Of a stretch of DNA of 64,000 nt, positions 60,289 through 64,000 are shown one piece after another. The notes beneath the pieces were generated by a model. That model had not been told where the DNA came from. It did not search any database and saw only the letters and a list, made by a program, of their open reading frames with translations. Position 1 is the stretch's first letter; each line of letters opens with the position of its first letter. The stretch spans positions 1-64,000 of the forward strand of contig JAFVUB010000003.1 in NCBI GenBank assembly GCA_017502915.1, read 5' to 3'. The DNA is from Clostridia bacterium. Its GTDB lineage: Bacteria > Bacillota > Clostridia > Oscillospirales > CAG-272. The translations under genes were made by a program, and so were the position numbers.

Positions 60289-61331
60289 CTTTTGAACACC
60301 TCCGCTATCTCTTTTGAGGTAATAAAGGCGGCGATCAGCTCGGCGGCGCACTCGGCGTCTGCCATATCGAGCGATTCGGCGCAGGTATGCATACTCTTAA
60401 GGGGGAGTCCCGCGTCAACGCAAGGTATTCCGGCACCCGTCAGGTGGATCGACGGAGTGTTGGTTCCCGTTCCGCTTCCGCTGACCGATATCTGATATTT
60501 AAGACCTCTCTTTTCGGCAAGCTCTGCGGTCATACGAGTCAGACGTCTGTCGGTTATCGGGCAGACGGTCAACGACACTCCTCCGCCAACCTCGACCGAC
60601 TCGCTCTTGGGAACGTCGGGTGTGGTTCCGAGATTTACGTCAAACACGAAGGCGTAGTCCGGGTCTATCGCGTAAGCTCCGGTCGCAGCACCTGCAACCG
60701 CGGTCGTCTCCTCGCGCGATGAAAGCATAAGGTAAACGTCTCCCGCAAGATCCTCGCGAGCGGCACGTCTGATGCCCTCGGCGGCACAGGCGGCACACGC
60801 TTTGTCGTCAAAGCCCTTGCCGGCGATCTTTCCGTTTGCAAGATCAACGTACTTGACCTCAAAGCCTACCGGTGTTCCGATGCGAACTATCTTTTCAAGC
60901 TCTTCCTTGGGATATCCCGTATCGATCAAAAGCTCACCGATCGCGCGAAGGCTTTTGGCTTCGCTTGGCTTCTGAAGGTGAGGCGGAGTTGATCCTATAA
61001 CTCCAAATATCTTTTCCTTTCCGTAGATCACCACGTCACTCGCCTGAAGAATACGCGTGTCAACTCCACCGACGTTGGTGACCGTCAAAAATCCGTTTTC
61101 CTTGATGTCGGTGACGATCATACCTATTTCGTCAAGATGAGCGTCAACGAGGATCTTCGGCGCGTTTTCTCTTCCACATCGCTTGATAAAGATGCGATTT
61201 CCGAGAGCGTCGGTCGTGCTCTCGTCGAAGAATCCGCCGATCAGCTCGTCGAGTCGCTCGGAGTCGTGGCTCTCGTAGCCCGTTACCGTCATAAGCGACG
61301 CCATAGAAACTATAAGTTCTTTAAGCTCCAT
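60285..61331 (-). CDS. M42 family aminopeptidase, copy 3
   Basis: 348 residues from ATG 61331 with AAGG 8 nt upstream. VDAHLDEIGMIV, GFDDKACAACAAEGI, SSREETTAVAGA, VFDVNLGTTPDVP and LPLKSMHTCAESL show the M42 set in a more diverged form; the basic DDR of the second block is DDK and the final SRYIH is LKSMH. Its specificity may differ from copies 1 and 2. First M42 gene after murD (29-bp gap). Confidence 0.9.
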   Translation of the reverse strand: MELKELIVSMASLMTVTGYESHDSERLDELIGGFFDESTTDALGNRIFIKRCGRENAPKILVDAHLDEIGMIVTDIKENGFLTVTNVGGVDTRILQASDVVIYGKEKIFGVIGSTPPHLQKPSEAKSLRAIGELLIDTGYPKEELEKIVRIGTPVGFEVKYVDLANGKIAGKGFDDKACAACAAEGIRRAAREDLAGDVYLMLSSREETTAVAGAATGAYAIDPDYAFVFDVNLGTTPDVPKSESVEVGGGVSLTVCPITDRRLTRMTAELAEKRGLKYQISVSGSGTGTNTPSIHLTGAGIPCVDAGLPLKSMHTCAESLDMADAECAAELIAAFITSKEIAEVFKR

Positions 61332-61360
61332 TTTTACTGCCTTTCTATTTTTATCGTTTT

Positions 61361-62785
61361 TCAAAGTTTATTGATAATTTCCTTAAAACGCCTTCCGCGT
61401 GCGGCAAAATTCTCAAAGGCGTCAAACGACGCGCACGCCGGCGAAAGAATGACCACGTCACCCTTCTCTGCTATATGCGAAGTCTCGATCACCGCGTCGG
61501 TGAAATCGGGACGCTCAACAATATCAAACAGCTCCGGGCGGTATTCGGGGCACGAAAGTATCGCCTCTTTGATCTTTTGCGCCGTAGCTCCGGTCAGCAC
61601 CACCGTCTTCGCGTGCCGGCAAAGCGAAAGAGCGAGCGGCTCGAAGGGGATCTTTTTATCGTACCCTCCGCAGATTATTACAACTCGTTGTCCAAAAGCA
61701 GACAGAGCCGCCGCCGTTCTCGTCGGGCTCGAGTCTATCGAGCTATTATAATATCTGACTCCGTCCTTTTCACGAACGAACTCGCAACGATGCTCAACTC
61801 CGCCAAAGCCCTCGGCAATGCTTTTGATCGCCTCTCTCGAAACGAAGGGGCGAGTTGCCGAGATCGCTGCCATATAGTTCTGAAGATTATGACGTCCCGG
61901 AAGAAGAATGGACGAAACGTCCAGCAGCACTTCCTCGCCGTCCTCATCAGAATATACGACCTTGCCCTCCCTCTCAAAGACTGCGTTTGCTTCAAGCTCT
62001 CTCGTGCTTGAGAAGAAGGTAACGCCACCGTCAAAGCCTTTGCCGAAGGAAAGAGTTGTGGGATCCTCGGCATTCACCGTCAGATGTACGCACGGCTCGT
62101 GCGAGAAAAGATTTGCCTTGGCGTCTCGGTATTCGTCCATGCCCGTGTGCCAATCAAGATGATTGGGCGTCAGATTTGTGACCACCGCGCGTTTCACTGA
62201 GCGATGCACCGTCATCAGCTGAAAGCTCGACAGCTCAACCACGACGAAATCGTCCCTTCCGATCTCGTTGAGTCGAGGCAAAAGCGGCTCTCCGATATTT
62301 CCGCCAACGAAAACGCGACGGTCGCTTTTATCAAGTCTTATCTGCTCTTCAAGCAGCTTACCGATAAGGGTCGTGGTGGTCGTTTTACCGTCACTTCCCG
62401 TAACTCCGAGTATGTTTTCGCAATCGGTCAGCTCAAAGAACAGCTCCATCTCGGATGTCAGCAAGGCTCCGCGCTCAACTGCCGCGCGTATTTGCGGCAG
62501 GTCCGGTCTTATCCCGGGCGAGCGAAAGATCACCGTGCTTTCAGTCTCGTCTCCACCTATCTCTTCGAGGTAGTCATCTCCCGTCAAAAGCTTTACGCCC
62601 AGCTCTTTCAGCTCGCTCGCCGTTTGAAAGAGACGCTCCTCGCTCTTCTTGTCGCGTCCGTATATGTTTTCAGCTCCGTTCTTTACCAAGAAGCGGCAAA
62701 GCGGAAGGTTTGAAACGCCAAGTCCCAGCACCTCACAGCGTCCACGTTTTATCTTTTCGAGCAGATCTCGTCCAAATTCAGTCAC
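61361..62785 (-). CDS. murD: UDP-N-acetylmuramoylalanine-D-glutamate ligase
   Basis: 474 residues with a GTG start and GGGGGG-rich ribosome-binding region. N-terminal Rossmann-like UMA domain (EVLGLGVSNLPLCRFL), central ATP-binding GVTGSDGKTTTTTLIG, LTPNHLDWH and C-terminal VIICGGYDKKIPFEPL, HRCEFV, DSSPTR. MurD adds D-Glu to UDP-MurNAc-L-Ala. The P-loop reads GSDGKTT instead of the more common GTNGKTT. It is outside the usual dcw cluster, heading a string with three peptidases. Confidence 0.93.
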   Translation of the reverse strand: MTEFGRDLLEKIKRGRCEVLGLGVSNLPLCRFLVKNGAENIYGRDKKSEERLFQTASELKELGVKLLTGDDYLEEIGGDETESTVIFRSPGIRPDLPQIRAAVERGALLTSEMELFFELTDCENILGVTGSDGKTTTTTLIGKLLEEQIRLDKSDRRVFVGGNIGEPLLPRLNEIGRDDFVVVELSSFQLMTVHRSVKRAVVTNLTPNHLDWHTGMDEYRDAKANLFSHEPCVHLTVNAEDPTTLSFGKGFDGGVTFFSSTRELEANAVFEREGKVVYSDEDGEEVLLDVSSILLPGRHNLQNYMAAISATRPFVSREAIKSIAEGFGGVEHRCEFVREKDGVRYYNSSIDSSPTRTAAALSAFGQRVVIICGGYDKKIPFEPLALSLCRHAKTVVLTGATAQKIKEAILSCPEYRPELFDIVERPDFTDAVIETSHIAEKGDVVILSPACASFDAFENFAARGRRFKEIINKL

Positions 62786-62814
62786 AGTATATTTCCCCCC
62801 ATAATACTATATAC

Positions 62815-62843
62815 ATTATATCTTATATTCTCGCAATATGCAA
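62815..62843 (-). promoter_or_regulatory. sigma-A promoter of murD string
   Basis: Minus strand TTGCAT (62843-62838), 17-bp spacer, TATAAT (62820-62815). Confidence 0.75.
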
Positions 62844-62875
62844 TAGTATTTTGGCATAAATTTTCGAAATACCCC

Positions 62876-62904
62876 TTTTCAAACCACAAGATATATGGTA
62901 TAAT
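62876..62904 (+). promoter_or_regulatory. promoter of topoisomerase B-subunit gene
   Basis: TTTTCA (62876-62881), 17-bp spacer, extended -10 TGG-TATAAT (62899-62904). Confidence 0.6.
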
Positions 62905-62954
62905 TTAGTTTGGAGTAATATATGATGTATTTTACATAAATCACGGAGGTGCTT

Positions 62955-64000
62955 ATGGCATCAAAAAGCAAGATCGAAAATCAGTCTCAGCAGTACAACG
63001 ACCAGAGCATAAAGGCGCTCAAGGGCGCGGACCGAGTTCGCAAGCGCCCCGGCGTTATCTTCGGTTCGGACGGACTTGACGGCTGCGAGCATTCCTTTTT
63101 CGAAATACTTTCAAACTCGGTTGACGAGGCTCGTGACGGTCACGGCTCGGAGATCCGAGTGACCGCATATAACGACAACTCGATCCAGGTCGATGACCAC
63201 GGTCGCGGAGTTCCGCTGGGCTGGAACGAGTCCGAGCAGCGCTTTAACTGGGATCTTATATACTGTGAGCTCTACGCCGGAGGTAAGTACGACAACAACT
63301 CGGGCGATTCGGCATATGAGTATTCTCTCGGACTTAACGGTCTCGGCGCTTGCGCCACGCAGTACAGCTCTGAATATATGAGGGTCGAATCGTACGACGG
63401 AACTTACTGTCGCTCGATCGAATTCAGAAAGGGTGAGCCGGTCACCGGTCAGCTTGAGGAGCGTGAGCTTTCAAAGAACGAGCGCAGGACAGGAACCGTC
63501 ATTCGTTGGCGGCCCGACCTTGAGGTCTTCACCGATATCAATATCCCCAGAGAGTTCTTCGTTGATACTCTCAAGCGGCAGTCGGTTGTCAACCCCGGAA
63601 TCAGCTTCGTTCTCAATTTTCAGGAAAACGACGGCAGCTTCACGGCGCAGGAGTTTCTTTACCAAAACGGAATTTCGGATTACGTTGCCGAGATAGCCGG
63701 AAGCACGGCCCGTACCCAGCCCGTCCTTTGGCACCTCGAGACCACCGGACGTGACCGCGCGGACAAGGACGACTATAAGCTCAAGGCGGACTTTTCCTTC
63801 TGTGTTTCAAACACGGTAAACGTTATCGAATATTATCACAACTCCAGCTTCCTCGAGCACGGCGGCTCGCCCGACAAGGCGATGCGCAGTGCCATGACCT
63901 ACGCGGTGGACAAGTATCTCAAGAACACCGGCAAGTATACGAAAAACGAAGCGAAGATCACCTTTAACGATATTGCCGACTGCCTTATATACGTCAGCAA
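62955..64000 (+). CDS. type IIA topoisomerase B subunit (GyrB/ParE-like), 5' part
   Basis: 348 codons visible, running off the window; ribosome-binding site CGGAGGT, ATG 62955. GHKL ATPase motifs: IKALKGADRVRKRPGVIFG, EILSNSVDEA (Mg-binding Asn), VDDHGRGVPLG and GLNGLGACATQY, where canonical GyrB has GLHGVGASVVNAL. The divergent G2 loop and the acidic insertions suggest a second ParE-like topoisomerase rather than the replication-linked GyrB. The transducer domain begins near residue 215. The partner A subunit would be expected downstream, outside the window. Confidence 0.85.
   Translation, partial: MASKSKIENQSQQYNDQSIKALKGADRVRKRPGVIFGSDGLDGCEHSFFEILSNSVDEARDGHGSEIRVTAYNDNSIQVDDHGRGVPLGWNESEQRFNWDLIYCELYAGGKYDNNSGDSAYEYSLGLNGLGACATQYSSEYMRVESYDGTYCRSIEFRKGEPVTGQLEERELSKNERRTGTVIRWRPDLEVFTDINIPREFFVDTLKRQSVVNPGISFVLNFQENDGSFTAQEFLYQNGISDYVAEIAGSTARTQPVLWHLETTGRDRADKDDYKLKADFSFCVSNTVNVIEYYHNSSFLEHGGSPDKAMRSAMTYAVDKYLKNTGKYTKNEAKITFNDIADCLIYVS

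Noticed and set aside
59317..60495. 392-codon open frame on the plus strand opposite the M42 genes
   Set aside because: A shadow of conserved M42 genes; no family similarity or start signals.

Overview
The window looks like chromosome of an anaerobic, spore-forming Firmicute of class Clostridia, probably gut-associated. The evidence is: sporulation genes (spoIIGA-sigE, sigG, spoVT, a SpoIIP-type amidase), a trimeric [FeFe]-hydrogenase operon, an anaerobic ribonucleotide reductase with its radical-SAM activase, HPr kinase, Gram-positive style AGGAGG ribosome-binding sites, TTGACA-17-TATAAT promoters, and no aerobic respiration genes. The order or family cannot be fixed from sequence reading alone.

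Layout. 1-140: right end of an IS3-family insertion sequence. 255-10374: a SpoIIP-like lipoprotein of unusual architecture, U32 and radical-SAM genes, cinA, yigZ-hflX, rpmE, spoIIGA-sigE, spoVT. 10822-14418: a three-gene cell-surface polymer cassette (flippase, glycerophosphotransferase-like enzyme, SDR-cytidylyltransferase fusion). 14502-16577: an S1-domain protein and rplM-rpsI. 16565-18363: a decayed integrative element at the 3' end of rpsI, bounded by a 15-bp direct repeat. It holds an integrase relic, a Cys-rich membrane protein behind a structured attenuator leader, and a helically phased CACGATAT repeat array. 18364-20271: AT-rich accessory genes and a dispersed palindrome.

20458-28828: hydrogen metabolism. 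A putative H2-sensing module (DRTGG, RsbW-like ATPase, HydS-like protein, DRTGG, PHP) precedes hydC-ATPase-ferredoxin-hydB-hydA, the electron-bifurcating hydrogenase. 28885-33099: trxB, nrdD with a fused redoxin domain, and a separately transcribed nrdG. The nrdD promoter carries two NrdR boxes. 33238-40302: AI-2E-type permease, htpG, a prephenate-dehydratase-fold protein, a TSCPD protein, a phosphohexomutase and a DNase-I-fold phosphatase. 40343-46887: sigG, rplS, a second flippase, a GT2 enzyme, pyk and hprK. 47156-50335: paired PpiC-like lipoproteins and a membrane-anchored protein. 50383-53592: a membrane-anchored XRE regulator with a probably leaderless mRNA, then a GT8, acyltransferase and CrtO-like group. 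53666-56881: yfcE-like phosphodiesterase, rpmF-yceD, a cysteine desulfurase gene broken by an in-frame TAG, and a lipoprotein. 56964-64000: a PLP lyase, three tandem M42 aminopeptidases and murD on the minus strand, and the start of a divergent type IIA topoisomerase B subunit on the plus strand.

Together the genes describe a fermenter that reoxidises NADH and ferredoxin by making H2, makes deoxynucleotides anaerobically, and sporulates. Convergent gene pairs are often separated by near-perfect palindromic terminators. No tRNA, rRNA or CRISPR array was recognised.
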